This document shows positions 45,429 to 55,157 of a DNA stretch of 64,000 nt, one piece after another. The DNA is from Crossaster papposus. Taxonomy: Eukaryota; Echinodermata; Asteroidea; Velatida; Solasteridae. Each line of letters opens with the position of its first letter. The stretch's first letter is position 1. The notes under the pieces are model-generated. The model had not been told where the DNA came from. It made no database searches and saw only the letters and a program-made list of their open reading frames with translations. Position numbers and translations under genes: made by a program. The stretch is from NCBI GenBank assembly GCA_037893245.1, contig JBAIAA010000605.1:744001-808000 (forward strand), read 5' to 3'.

Positions 45429-48400
45429 ATGACGTTAGCGATAGGATACCACAAGTGGAATAAAGCTACGTTACGTGATTACGTTGAGACTAACAACCTC
45501 ACAATCGATCAAACTGCGAAGTTGACTCGTAAAGTTTACATAGACGCGGTTAAAAAATACAACGTTCAATTTAAAAACTTAAATAAAAAGAGACACCACG
45601 ATCTCAGACAAATCGCCACCGAGCACGGTTTACGAGTCGTACCTACGGGTAAAAGGGGCTATACGAATAAAGATTACATCGATGCGATCAAAGCGTATGC
45701 ATCACCCGGATCTTTTGAAGAAGCCGACTTTAGAGAAATTAGAAGATTTAGAAATCATTATAGAAACTTGTTACTCAAACCCAGGCTCTACAACAAAGAT
45801 TTGATCAAGTTTTTTGACACTCGCAAATCAATGATCAAACAAAAAATCGAATCTGAATTGATAGGACTCAGAAGCTTAAAATTTCAGTTGGTGATCAAAG
45901 TCCAATATCATAAAGATAAACCAGACGGAACGGAAGAAACGGTAAAAGTTAACCACACTACCAACCAGATAGCGTTGTTAAATAAATCTCAACTCCCTCA
46001 AATTTTAAGAGAACTAATCGGTGACTTGGAGAAAAAAGTAGACGAGTTTTTACAAAGGGGGTCGGGTTGGGTCTTTGACGAGATACTCGAGTTTTACATC
46101 AACATCAACCGATACAATCCAGTTAGGGGTAGCTCTTACATAGATTTACCAAAATATCTCAAAGATAAAAAAGCGATCGTCAACGTAAAAAATAAAGACG
46201 ACCAGTGTCTAAAGTGGTCGTTAAGAGCAGCCTTGGGTAAATATACCGACGACGTCAAAACTCGAATCGAAAGTAATCCCAATTATAAAATTCATAGAGA
46301 GAGACCGATTATTTATACCACGGACGACGGACTAAATTTTACAAACGTAGACTTTCCAACTCCCCTCGATCATATATCGCGAGTAGAAACTCATAATAGT
46401 TTGTCGATAAACGTGTTTGGTTACGAAGAGGATGCGGACGTGTTTCCTTTATACATCTCAGTACGCGAAGGAACACCGGTTGACTTATTGTTGTTTTCGA
46501 GAGACGATCATTTTCACTATTGTTGGATAAAAGATTTTGATAAATTATGCAACCGGGTTACGAGTTATCAAGGCAAGAAATATTTTTGTCGTCGGTGCTT
46601 GTGTCATTTTAACTCTCAAGCTAGATTGGACAAACACGCAGTTGACTGTCGAGGTATAGACGCTAAATCTTCTAGAGTCGTATTTCCACAAAAAGGTAAA
46701 CCCCTTATCGATGACGATGGTAAACCCGTTGTCGATGAAAACGACGAAATCGTATTAGAAGAACCCATACTCAAATTTAAGAATTACAAACATAAACAAA
46801 AAGCGCCGTTTGTCATTTACGCGGACTTTGAATCTATATTAGAAAAAATACCCGCAACCGCAGAAACAAAGAACACTCGAAAAATTAACCGTCACGTAGC
46901 CAGTGGATACTCATACGCCGTGATAAGGTGCGATGGAAAGTGTATGAGTCAGAAAACATACAGAGGTATAGATGCCGCAACAAACTTTGTTAAGTCTTTA
47001 CTCGACGAAAAGTTAAATGTAAATCTAATATTTGATAATCCAGAGCCAATGACGTTTACAGACGAGAACAAAATCAAATATAAAAACTCTAAAAAGTGTT
47101 GGATTTGCGAAAAAACTTTTTGGCTAAGCAAAAACGCGTGTCATTGCGGCGAAGAGTGTAAACCAAGCTCTTGCCCAATGTGTACAGACTGTAATAAGCC
47201 AGTCGACAATCGAAAAAGAAGCGTCAAGTATTGCGATTGTACGGAACGAGAAATAATCAAAAGAGAAGACGTGTGTTATTGCGAGGAAGAGTGTAAACCA
47301 AACTCTAGCGCAATGTGCTTAAATTGCAAAAAGCCAACCAACAACGGAAGAAAAAGCGACGAGTTCTGTAAGTGCGGCGATCTTCAAGAAAGAAGAAAAA
47401 AAGGAGAGGTATGCGTGGGGTGTTATAAAGAGTGTAACCCAATATCTCTCGAAATGTGCACACGATGTAAAAAACCAACCAACGAGTATTGTAAATGCGG
47501 TGACAAAAGGAAAAAAGAAAAGGTCTGTACCAAGTGTAACAAAGAGATAAGTAATTTTAAAAGGGTCAGAGATCACTGCCACATCACGGGCGCATTTAGA
47601 GGTGCCGCGCATGCTTATTGCAATCTAAATATGCAAGTTAAATCTGACCGCACTCCGATACCGGTCGTACTGCACAACTTGGAAAACTACGACGCTCACT
47701 TAATCATGCGGGCCGTGCCTGAGAGTGAAGATAAATTATTTGTTATCGCTAAAAATTCGGAAAAGTACGTGTCTTTTTCGTTAGGTCAACTGCGATTTAT
47801 AGACTCGTTTCATTTTATGGCAACGTCGTTGGAAAAATTAGTCAACGCGTGTCCTAAAGACTCTTTTGGTTTACTAAGAAAACACTTCGGTTGTTCTGTT
47901 GCTAGGATGAGTGGCGTAGACTTATTGTTACAAAAAGGTGTTTATCCGTATGAGTACATAGACTCGTTTGACAAGTTTGAAGAGACCGACTTACCAAGCA
48001 TCGACAAATTTTATAGCATTCTCAAAGACTCTAACGTATCGCAACAAGATTACTCTCGAGCTCAAAAAGTGTGGGCTGAATTTAATATTAAAAACTTGGG
48101 CGAGTACCACGACTTATACGTGACCACGGATGTGTTTTTGTTAGCCTGCGTGTTTGAAAACTTTAGAGAAGTGTGTATCGACAACTATGGCTTAGACCCA
48201 GCGAATTATTTTACGGCACCGGGGCTGTCGTGGGACGCGTTGTTAAAACACTCGGGAGTCGAGCTCGAGTTGTTGACCGACGTGGACAAACACTTGTTTT
48301 TTGAGCGAGCTAAACGAGGTGGGGTATCTAGTGTAGGTGGTACGAGGTATCACCGATCCAACAATAAATATCTACCCGACCACAACACAGACGAACCCTC

Positions 48401-49696
48401 GAGTTACCTGTTGTATCTAGACGCCAACAATCTATACGGTTGGGCTATGAGTCAGCACCTACCTTACTCAAACTTTGAGTATGGGTCTCACCAAAAACGT
48501 TTACCTCTGAAAAAATATCGTCGCTAAGAACAACGTCAAACACCGGATACTTTCTCGAAGTCGATTTAGACTACCCCGAACAGCTTCACGATCTACACGC
48601 TGATTATCCACTCGCGCCTGAAAACATAGAGATACCTAAAGAGTGGTTGTCAGATTATCAAAACGAGTTATTAAATACTGAACCCAGTTCTAACGTCAAA
48701 AAGCTGACGGGTACTCTCTATCCAAAACAAAAATACGTTTTACATTACATAACGTTACAGTTGTATCTAAAACTAGGTTTAAAACTTACAAAGGTACACC
48801 GAGTGTTAAAGTTTGCGCAAACGCCTTGGATGAAATCTTACATAGACAAAAACACCCAACTCAGAACTCACGCAAAGTCGGACTTTGAAAAAGACTTTTT
48901 TAAACTGATGAACAACAGCGTGTTTGGCAAGACGATGGAAAACGTACGAAACAGAATAGACGGGTACTTGCTCAGAGATGATAACGAAATCGATCAAAAA
49001 ATGTACGAAAAAATAGTCGGTAAACCCAGCTACAAAACGACCGTACCGTTTGAAGAATGTAAATTGTCTTTTGTAGAAAAATATAAAACGACGACTTTAT
49101 TAAACAAACCTATTTACTGCGGTGTAAGCATATTAGACTTAAGCAAAACGTTGATGTATGATTTTTATTACAACAACTTGAAACCAAAATATGACGATAA
49201 TATTAGACTGATGTACACAGACACAGACAGTCTATTGTTGATAGTTTATGCAGACGACGTTTACGAAGATATGAAAAAAGACTCTGGCTCGTACGACCTG
49301 TCAAACTTTCCCACCGACCACCCTTTATACGACCACGTCAACAAAAAGGTGATAGGTAAATTTAAAGACGAATTTGGCGGTAAACCGATTACCGAGGCTG
49401 TGTGTATCAGACCCAAGATGTACTCGATTTTAACCTCTGACTCGAATCTCAAAAAAGCAAAAGGGGTCACAAAGTTGGTCACTAGTAAATCGTTAAAACA
49501 TCAACACTATCGAGATTGTGTGTTTAAAAACGAGTCGAGAATCGATAAGATGACGCGCATCGAATCAAAAAATCACGTCTTGCACACCATAACTCAAAAC
49601 AAACTGTCGTTGAGCCCGTTAGACACAAAGCGGTATATACTCCCGAATGGTTCTACTACTCTAGCTTTTGGTCACTATATAATTAAAGACCTGTAA
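45429..49696 (+). CDS. Polinton DNA polymerase B (protein-primed type), interrupted by one frameshift
   Basis: Frame 1 runs 45429-48527 and a second frame continues to 49696; the switch (-1 or +2) falls near 48478-48490. The N-terminus has two SAP-like helical repeats (~14-45 and ~56-90). A C2H2 finger lies at ~384-410. Exonuclease blocks are YADFES (~463), HNLENYDAHL (~748) and YHDLYVTTDVF (~892). The polymerase blocks are motif A LDANNLYGWAMS (~996), then, in the second frame, motif B LMNNSVFGKTMEN (about 48905) and motif C YTDTDS (about 49213). Between ExoI and ExoII is a Cys-rich insert (~557-735) with three tandem ECKP/N-x-S...MC..C.KP modules, ending in an HNH-like VRDHCHITG...YCNLN block. 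This polymerase copies the element using a terminal protein primer in the family. A TATATATTAAA lies just before the start. Confidence 0.93.
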
Positions 49697-49704
49697 GAAA
49701 AATC

Positions 49705-50703
49705 TTATTTAGGATGTAACTCGGTGCCCGGTGGCACAACCTGAAGCTCTTGACTAACGAAACTTCGACGGGGACCTTTTTTGAGATAGTAAAGAGTGGG
49801 CTGGTTGTCTACTTTGATCGAGCGATCCAACCCAAAAACCTCGAGACTCCAAATAGGATCGGTCGCTCGCCTGCGTTCTCCTCCCTCTAACTCCCCGGGT
49901 GCGTAAAGATATCTAAACAAATCACCTTTTCTCACCAACTCTTTTTCTACCTCGTCTGCGGGAGAAGAACTGATTTGACGAACTTGCGTTTCTTGCATGG
50001 CGAGCTTGGGAGTTAGTGGCTCGTAATCTTCCGTCGCTATCAATCTGGTGGTTTCGTCGTTTAACGCTTTAATCACGTCGGGCAATCGTTTAACCCAGAG
50101 TCGCGATCTCTCTGTCGGATTAACAATCTCTGCAGCGTATTGATGGCCGAACAATCTCTCCGCTAAAGTCCTGTTAAATCTTTCGACCACTGCCTGCGCT
50201 CTGTGGTTACCCGGTTCTCCCACTTGTATCGTGACTTTTTTCTCCTCCAGTTGCTTTTTAAAAGCACCGTGAAATTCTTTACCCGCGTCTACTTTTAACA
50301 GCTTGGGCCAAGTCAAAGGTGACCCAGCGTAAACTCGAGCTAAAGCGTCGGCCACTTGGGTACTCGTCTTGTTGGTCAAAGGTTCGGCCTCTTTAAAACG
50401 CGTGGCTACGTCTACGACCGTCATCGCGTACTTATATTCTTTTTTACCGACTTTATCGTAAGGTAAAAATAACAAGTCTATCTGATGCATTTCGTTTGGC
50501 ACAGCCATGGACTTGTTTAAACTCGTAGGCCTGCTTATATGCGTAGGAGGCGGTAAATAAATTTGCCACAACGCTTGTTTTCTTAACCAATTTCTGGTTT
50601 CTTCTTTGGACGCGCCCGTTTTTTTAGCTAATTTTACAACCGCACCTTCACCCTTCCAATAACCGGCGGGGCTGTAATACACTTTTTTAAACTTTGTTTC
50701 CAT
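49705..50703 (-). CDS. Polinton retroviral-type integrase, 332 aa
   Basis: It carries the rve/DDE catalytic core: first Asp in MHQIDLLFLPYD (~95), second Asp in KVDAGKEFHG (~158) and Glu in AQAVVERFNRTL (~192). A helical N-terminal region with an HTH-like KTGASKEETRNWLRKQ precedes it, and a C-terminal chromo/SH3-like part follows (GDLFRYLYAP ... IWSLEVFGLDR). The frame is intact. It inserts the element's AG/CT termini into the genome. Its stop is 9 nt from the polB stop, and a TAAGA-AAAA-TCTTA palindrome spans both stops. The next gene on the same strand ends 10 nt upstream of its start. Confidence 0.95.
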   Translation of the reverse strand: METKFKKVYYSPAGYWKGEGAVVKLAKKTGASKEETRNWLRKQALWQIYLPPPTHISRPTSLNKSMAVPNEMHQIDLLFLPYDKVGKKEYKYAMTVVDVATRFKEAEPLTNKTSTQVADALARVYAGSPLTWPKLLKVDAGKEFHGAFKKQLEEKKVTIQVGEPGNHRAQAVVERFNRTLAERLFGHQYAAEIVNPTERSRLWVKRLPDVIKALNDETTRLIATEDYEPLTPKLAMQETQVRQISSSPADEVEKELVRKGDLFRYLYAPGELEGGERRRATDPIWSLEVFGLDRSIKVDNQPTLYYLKKGPRRSFVSQELQVVPPGTELHPK

Positions 50704-50712
50704 TTTACTTAA

Positions 50713-51141
50713 CTAAACAAACTTATAAACTAAAAAACCTACCAACGCAGTTCCTCCCAAAACAAACACCAACTCGCCGGTCTTTTGATCTTCGCTCGGC
50801 GCGTAAAAATCGGCGAGAGTGGGCTCATGCTGCAGGCCCACGGGTACTTGTGCGTTTGAGCGAGTAACCGAGTTGTATTCTCTGAGAGCCTCGTCTATAC
50901 TTTCAAAAGTCCTTTGAGCATTCGCTTGTTTTTTGAGTCGATCGTTTAACCAATTGAGATACTTTGTCCTCGCTCTTTCCCAATTGTTTTTTGCCGTTGC
51001 CAGTTTTTCTAAAGCTAAGACGTGTCTCTTGCGCTCTTCGTCTTGTTTTTGTTGTTTCATGCCCGAAAATAAAAAGTTTGATCCCGCGAAAGCGAAAGCG
51101 TTAACTATTGCGCCTCCGATCATCATAGCGATGCTAGCCAT
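50713..51141 (-). CDS. Polinton small membrane/coiled-coil protein, 142 aa
   Basis: The N-terminal hydrophobic segment (residues ~3-25, IAMMIGGAIVNAFAFAG) is followed by a charged helical region (28-95) rich in Lys/Glu/Arg/Asn that could form a coiled coil, then a Pro-containing linker and a C-terminal transmembrane segment (~122-141, ELVFVLGGTALVGFLVYKFV). No enzymatic motif is visible. Its position between integrase and a divergent structural-type gene suggests a virion membrane or accessory protein. The family name is not certain. Confidence 0.8.
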   Translation of the reverse strand: MASIAMMIGGAIVNAFAFAGSNFLFSGMKQQKQDEERKRHVLALEKLATAKNNWERARTKYLNWLNDRLKKQANAQRTFESIDEALREYNSVTRSNAQVPVGLQHEPTLADFYAPSEDQKTGELVFVLGGTALVGFLVYKFV

Positions 51142-51177
51142 ATTTTAAAAGAAGTAATATAAAAAATACCTATAAAA
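51142..51177. promoter_or_regulatory. 36-bp divergent promoter between the 142-aa and 433-aa genes
   Basis: AT-only-like spacer containing TTTTAAAA, TAATATAAAAAA and, touching the + start codon, TATAAAA (51171-51177). The spacing leaves virtually no 5' UTR for either gene. Confidence 0.55.
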
Positions 51178-52479
51178 ATGGACTTAGATTTCAAGAGTCT
51201 AGAAGTAGTAGTTAACTCGGTCGACCGCGGTTCTTTTATGGCTACTTTCCCAGATCTACTCGCCGACTATAAGTTACCCGTCGTTAAAACGGACGAGGTA
51301 ATAAACAGATGGAAAACACAACCGATGACGTTTTATCAAAATCAACTTAATTTTGCCATTTGGTGTAGTACCACCGGAGCCGGTTTAGGGTGGGATCTTA
51401 TTAATTCTATCGATCCTCTGGCGAGCGCTATATACAGATTTCACGTTTATTTTACCGTTAGAAAAATATTAGAGTTTCTCAAATGTCCTATTTTAAACGA
51501 TAACGTATTTAATGCCGTAGACAACAACGTAGATCACGGGGCTTATATCGACGCGTGTAGATTTTATTCTACGGATCCTAAAAATACTTGGATACAGACG
51601 GTAGATCATTACTCGGGTGGATTGGGGCAGGCTTATGCTTGGGGTAAACCTTTGGGAGATTATGATACCACGGACTTGGGGATTAGTTACGGTAAATACG
51701 CAGGAGGAACTAAAATGGGGTTTGGCCCCTCAGATCCTCCAGGAGGATCTGGACGTTACAGCTCTTTTACGGTGACAAATTTAACGCAAGACGATGCCGT
51801 TGGCTCGGCGTGGAAACGTTTTATAAACCAAGAGTCTCACTTTTCCGACGTCGGCATACAAAAAATAAACGAATCTATCAGGGCGTATGTTTACGCTCTG
51901 CTGGGGGCCCAGGCACAAACAAAAACTAGTATTCTGACTATAGGCACGGGTTTGGACGCCCAAACCCAGTTTGTTAATATCGTAGAAGGTTTGATTGCAA
52001 CTCCGACCGATCTGGAAGAATCTATAACCCAATTTCAAGATTCGCTGCAATACGCCAGGAGTTCGTTAAACTTTGTGTTGGCAAAAGGATTATATCTCGT
52101 GCCTTCGAACATGCAATTGAGGGTCGGAACCCACGAAGGATATAACAACAATATACAGATTGCGACTGCTGAGTTGGCGTTGGGATTAAACTCAAAGATA
52201 AACTCAAACGTACCACCAACACCAACTCCCGCAGTCGTTGACCCTCCCGCGCCCTTCCCTCCCTCACCACCACCACCACCATTCCCTACTCCCGCGCCCG
52301 AGTCTGAAGAACTCGCAGTCGTTGACCCACCACCACCACCCTTCCCTACACCCACACCCTTCCCTACACCCACACAAGAAAACGCAGTCAGAGATCCTCA
52401 CGAATATGAAAAAAATTCGCTGATTGTCGGTACTTTAGCCATAGCAGGTATAGGATACCTGCTTTTAGACTTGTGGTAA
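51178..52479 (+). CDS. Conserved Polinton protein with Pro-rich tail and C-terminal TM, 433 aa
   Basis: The globular part (residues 1-~345) contains FYQNQLNFAIWCSTTGAG (~51-70) and YRFHVYFTVRKIL (~88-100), which I recall from a conserved non-enzymatic Polinton protein often near the capsid genes. It includes a Gly/Pro-rich loop (~195-205). Residues ~350-400 are a low-complexity Pro/Thr/Phe linker (repeats of PFPTPTP and PPPPP), followed by a transmembrane segment (~415-432, SLIVGTLAIAGIGYLLLDLW). Probably virion-associated and membrane-anchored; function unknown. TATAAAA abuts the start. The 3' end meets a hairpin shared with the convergent neighbour. Confidence 0.82.
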   Translation: MDLDFKSLEVVVNSVDRGSFMATFPDLLADYKLPVVKTDEVINRWKTQPMTFYQNQLNFAIWCSTTGAGLGWDLINSIDPLASAIYRFHVYFTVRKILEFLKCPILNDNVFNAVDNNVDHGAYIDACRFYSTDPKNTWIQTVDHYSGGLGQAYAWGKPLGDYDTTDLGISYGKYAGGTKMGFGPSDPPGGSGRYSSFTVTNLTQDDAVGSAWKRFINQESHFSDVGIQKINESIRAYVYALLGAQAQTKTSILTIGTGLDAQTQFVNIVEGLIATPTDLEESITQFQDSLQYARSSLNFVLAKGLYLVPSNMQLRVGTHEGYNNNIQIATAELALGLNSKINSNVPPTPTPAVVDPPAPFPPSPPPPPFPTPAPESEELAVVDPPPPPFPTPTPFPTPTQENAVRDPHEYEKNSLIVGTLAIAGIGYLLLDLW

Positions 52480-52521
52480 AAAAAAAAAAGCCTTCTGTAG
52501 CTTACTGAAGGCTTTTTTTTT
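52477..52521. terminator. Bidirectional hairpin between convergent genes
   Basis: A-tract plus GCCTTC, an 11-nt loop, then GAAGGC plus T-tract: arms of ~14-15 bp. It starts at the stop of the + gene and ends at the stop of the - gene (52520). Read on either strand it is a stem followed by T-run, like an intrinsic terminator or the 3' hairpins used by some large DNA viruses. Confidence 0.75.
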
Positions 52522-53734
52522 AGAGGCGCTTTTGTAAATAAACAAAAATTAAAGTTCCGACTCCCACTATAAGGGTCCACACGTGTTCTCCCAACCATCC
52601 GGCGGTTTTACTCAAGACGTTAAATATCCAACTCGCTATACCGCCTAAAATTCCGGGCAAGGCGCCGAGCAGCTTGGAGCCTAGTTTAGCGAGCACGTTT
52701 GACAGATGTTTTAGTTGCGACTGTATCCATTCTTTTACGTTGGTGGCGTTAGACGGTGGTGTGGGAGGCGCCGGTGTGGGCGCGAGCGCCGGCGCACCGG
52801 CAGACAAAACGCTCTTTACTATCAAACCGATAGCCAAACTAAACGCCGTCAAAATAGCCGTTATGGTCACGCCTTGTTCTCTAAACAACGTTCTAATTTT
52901 TTCTCCCAAGGTCTCGTCGCTATCTAAAACACTCGTAATCGTTTCTTTTAACCGACTCATCTGACTTCTGAGTTTTTTTGCGTTGATAGACGCGGCTTCT
53001 AATCTAGCCGATTTTTCCAACCTTAAGTCTTCTAATCTCTCTCTCATTTCTGCCGTGGAACCGTCGGCGAGTGCCGCTTCGGTTGAGACTATCTCATCTT
53101 CGACTTGTCTGAGGCGCGCTAAATTTAGTTCTAAGCTGCCTCTCGTCGTTTGAAGGGCTTTGTTTAAACCCAAGATCTCTCTCATGGGTAAGCCAGTTTC
53201 TCGTTCTTCGATAAAACTGGTTTCTTGTTCAAAAGTTTCGAAAATTTCGCTTATAGCGTCGGCCGCTTCTGGAAGATCTTGTATTGGGATAGACTCCGTA
53301 TTCTCTTCAAGTTGCTTTTTTAGTTTTTTACTAAATGGATTTACTTTATAATCTTTAAAACCTAATTCATTTCTAATAAATTCTACACCGTGCCTAGTAC
53401 CTGTTTCGATGGAACTTAATTTTAAAAATTTATCGGGGTTGCCTTTGCGTGATAATTGTACTTCTACTTTGTCGTTTTCAAAAAATAACGTGTTATTTTT
53501 TACTACGAATTTTTCCCATTTCTTAATCCCATATTGTTTTTGTCCTTGACTTTTGTAGAAACTTTCGACTCTTGGATTATTAATAAACACACGTCTCCCT
53601 TGTTCTAAGACAACGTCTTGATCTAATGCCGTTGTGTTGTCGAGATAGACATCGTTTTTATCCCATTCTTCCTCTTCTACCTCTTCTTCTTCCTCGTAGT
53701 CTTCTACGTCTTCAAAATCTCCACCTTCAGCCAT
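52520..53734 (-). CDS. Polinton coiled-coil membrane protein, 404 aa
   Basis: A strongly acidic N-terminus (residues 3-27, EEEEEVEEEEWD) is followed by a mixed region and a long coiled coil (~160-265: Glu/Leu/Arg-rich, NKALQTTRGSLELNLARLRQ onward). Then comes GEKIRTLFREQGVTITAILTAFSLAIGLIVKSVL (~274-308, transmembrane), an Ala/Pro linker and two more hydrophobic segments (~345-365 and ~376-400) separated by TAGWLGEHVW. This architecture, with the GVTI and GWLGEHVW boxes, recurs in Polintons of fish and invertebrates. Its function is unknown; a virion membrane or entry-related role is possible but unproven. TATATAA directly abuts the start codon. Confidence 0.82.
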   Translation of the reverse strand: MAEGGDFEDVEDYEEEEEVEEEEWDKNDVYLDNTTALDQDVVLEQGRRVFINNPRVESFYKSQGQKQYGIKKWEKFVVKNNTLFFENDKVEVQLSRKGNPDKFLKLSSIETGTRHGVEFIRNELGFKDYKVNPFSKKLKKQLEENTESIPIQDLPEAADAISEIFETFEQETSFIEERETGLPMREILGLNKALQTTRGSLELNLARLRQVEDEIVSTEAALADGSTAEMRERLEDLRLEKSARLEAASINAKKLRSQMSRLKETITSVLDSDETLGEKIRTLFREQGVTITAILTAFSLAIGLIVKSVLSAGAPALAPTPAPPTPPSNATNVKEWIQSQLKHLSNVLAKLGSKLLGALPGILGGIASWIFNVLSKTAGWLGEHVWTLIVGVGTLIFVYLQKRL

Positions 53735-53747
53735 TTATATAAACAAA

Positions 53748-53978
53748 TTAAAGTTTTAAAATATTTGGTGGAAGTATATTTTGCGATACCAGCCAGGTTT
53801 TTACGTACATCGATCCGCTTATCATAGCCGTTAGTTTCGCTACATCTTCCACGCTCAACTTGTCGAGATCGGCCGGTTTGATCTTCAACAGTTTTTTACT
53901 AAACATGGTAAACCCCACGCTTAACATAGAGATGATAGCGGCGTGATAGAGATTGTTGACGATGCTATTAGTATCCAT
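53748..53978 (-). CDS. Small Polinton membrane protein, 76 aa
   Basis: One hydrophobic segment near residues 12-27 (AAIISMLSVGFTMFSKK), a Lys/Asp helix (KIKPADLDKLSVEDVAKL) and a second weakly hydrophobic helix. It ends 13 nt before the 404-aa gene starts and follows the 115-aa gene on the same strand. Small membrane proteins of this kind are usual in Polinton late clusters. No family is named. Confidence 0.65.
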   Translation of the reverse strand: MDTNSIVNNLYHAAIISMLSVGFTMFSKKLLKIKPADLDKLSVEDVAKLTAMISGSMYVKTWLVSQNILPPNILKL

Positions 53979-54008
53979 TTATTAAAGCTTTATATTGTTT
54001 TTATTTTT

Positions 54009-54356
54009 TTATTTCATTTCTACAAAATTTGAAGGTGTAGAAGAAGGAGTCTCCTTTGGGCTCTCTTGGGCTGGCTGAGGTAGAGGTTGCGGTGGTGAGG
54101 GGCTTTTTTGGCTCCATATATAGAGTCCTCCTAAAACTACAACAACCACCAGCGACAACGGCCCAACTGTCGCGTACGAAGAAGGAGGAGTAGTTTTTAC
54201 GTCTATATTTTGCATCTTGACAATTTGTTCTTTTCTCTTTTTGTTGTGTTCCGCTAATGCCTTGCCTTGTTTTACTCTACCGGGATTTTTAGTTTTAGTC
54301 GTCACCGTCTGGACTTTTGGAGTCTCTGGCTGAAGAGGGCTCTCTGGTTGACTCAT
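54009..54356 (-). CDS. Small basic/TM Polinton protein, 115 aa
   Basis: A Pro/Thr-rich N-terminus, a basic patch (KTKNPGRVKQGKALAEHNKKRKEQ, ~21-45) and one transmembrane segment (~68-82, PLSLVVVVVLGGLYIW), then a Pro/Ser-rich tail. The basic patch facing one side of a membrane could bind DNA. TATAATAAAAG precedes the start codon. No family is recognised. Confidence 0.65.
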   Translation of the reverse strand: MSQPESPLQPETPKVQTVTTKTKNPGRVKQGKALAEHNKKRKEQIVKMQNIDVKTTPPSSYATVGPLSLVVVVVLGGLYIWSQKSPSPPQPLPQPAQESPKETPSSTPSNFVEMK

Positions 54357-54362
54357 CTTTTA

Positions 54363-54923
54363 TTATAGGTAGATAATTATTTTTGTTAATAACTTGACAC
54401 CTACTAACGGCGACAACCAAACGCCGTAGTTATAATAAACTTCGCAGAGTAGGCTGGCTATCGAGCTAGATATAACGGGATCTTCCTCTAGATCTTTGGT
54501 GAGTGCGTCTTCCGAGTCTACTCGTAGACTGACACCTAGGGGTTTGATCATAGGTAGACTCGCGCCTAAAACTCTAGAGTAAATCCCCAGCACGCAGTTA
54601 CCCAAACTAGTAATCATTTCTTTACCCAGTCGAGCCTCGTAATGGTTGTACATTTTTTCTTGTTTGTTCGCGTCTAGGTTTTCTATATCTCCCTGGCTAA
54701 ATTCTTTACCCAAATACTTTTTAGAATCACCAGCTGATACTACGCCCAACAGTCTAGTTTTATGTTTTTCCGTTTGCGGCGCCGGTGTGTTAAGGTCTAA
54801 AGTAGACAGCTCCATTTTTATAAGACGATATAATTTATTTTTTAGAGAAAAATATTCGTAAGATAAAATACACAAGGTCGACGCTATAATAAATTTGAGC
54901 GAAAGATCGATCAGCACGAACAT
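54363..54923 (-). CDS. Polinton hypothetical protein, 186 aa (150 aa from the internal start)
   Basis: Two starts are plausible. The upstream one (54923) adds a hydrophobic helix (LSLKFIIASTLCILSY); the internal Met at residue 37 (54815) begins ELSTLDLNTPAP. Both are preceded directly by TATA-like boxes (TATAATAA and TATAAAA). The body is mixed alpha/beta-looking (GDSKKYLGKEFSQGDIENL, SSIASLLCEVYYNYGVW) and ends hydrophobic (SPLVGVKLLTKIIIYL). It was not assigned to a known Polinton family. It lies 7 nt upstream of the 115-aa gene. Confidence 0.65.
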   Translation of the reverse strand: MFVLIDLSLKFIIASTLCILSYEYFSLKNKLYRLIKMELSTLDLNTPAPQTEKHKTRLLGVVSAGDSKKYLGKEFSQGDIENLDANKQEKMYNHYEARLGKEMITSLGNCVLGIYSRVLGASLPMIKPLGVSLRVDSEDALTKDLEEDPVISSSIASLLCEVYYNYGVWLSPLVGVKLLTKIIIYL

Positions 54924-54944
54924 TTATTATAGCGAGATAAACTA

Positions 54945-55156
54945 ACTTACAACTAGCTAGACAACTAGCTGTTCAACAAAACTCAACTAGCTGTGCAAGT
55001 ACTTTACAACTAGCTACCCAACAAAACCTCAACAAAACCCAACTAGCTGTTCAACAAAACCCAACTAGCTGTTCAACAAAACCCAACTAGCTGTTCAACA
55101 AAACCTCAACAAAACCCAACTAGCTGTTCAACAAAACCTCAACAAAACCCAACTAG
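54945..55156. repeat. Minisatellite inside the Polinton
   Basis: Tandem CAACTAGCTGTTCAACAAAAC units, with and without an extra CCTCAACAAAACC insert, about eight copies. It fills the space between the ATPase stop and the 186-aa gene start. CTAGCTAG and AACTAGCTGTT are locally palindromic. Confidence 0.92.
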
Positions 55157-55157
55157 G

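Noticed and set aside
51781-52373. Minus-strand ORFs inside the 433-aa gene
   Set aside because: Shadows of its Pro-rich coding repeats.
54945-55156. Possible CRISPR array (regular repeats in a virus-like element)
   Set aside because: Repeats are directly adjacent without unique spacers, in a eukaryotic element; a simple minisatellite.
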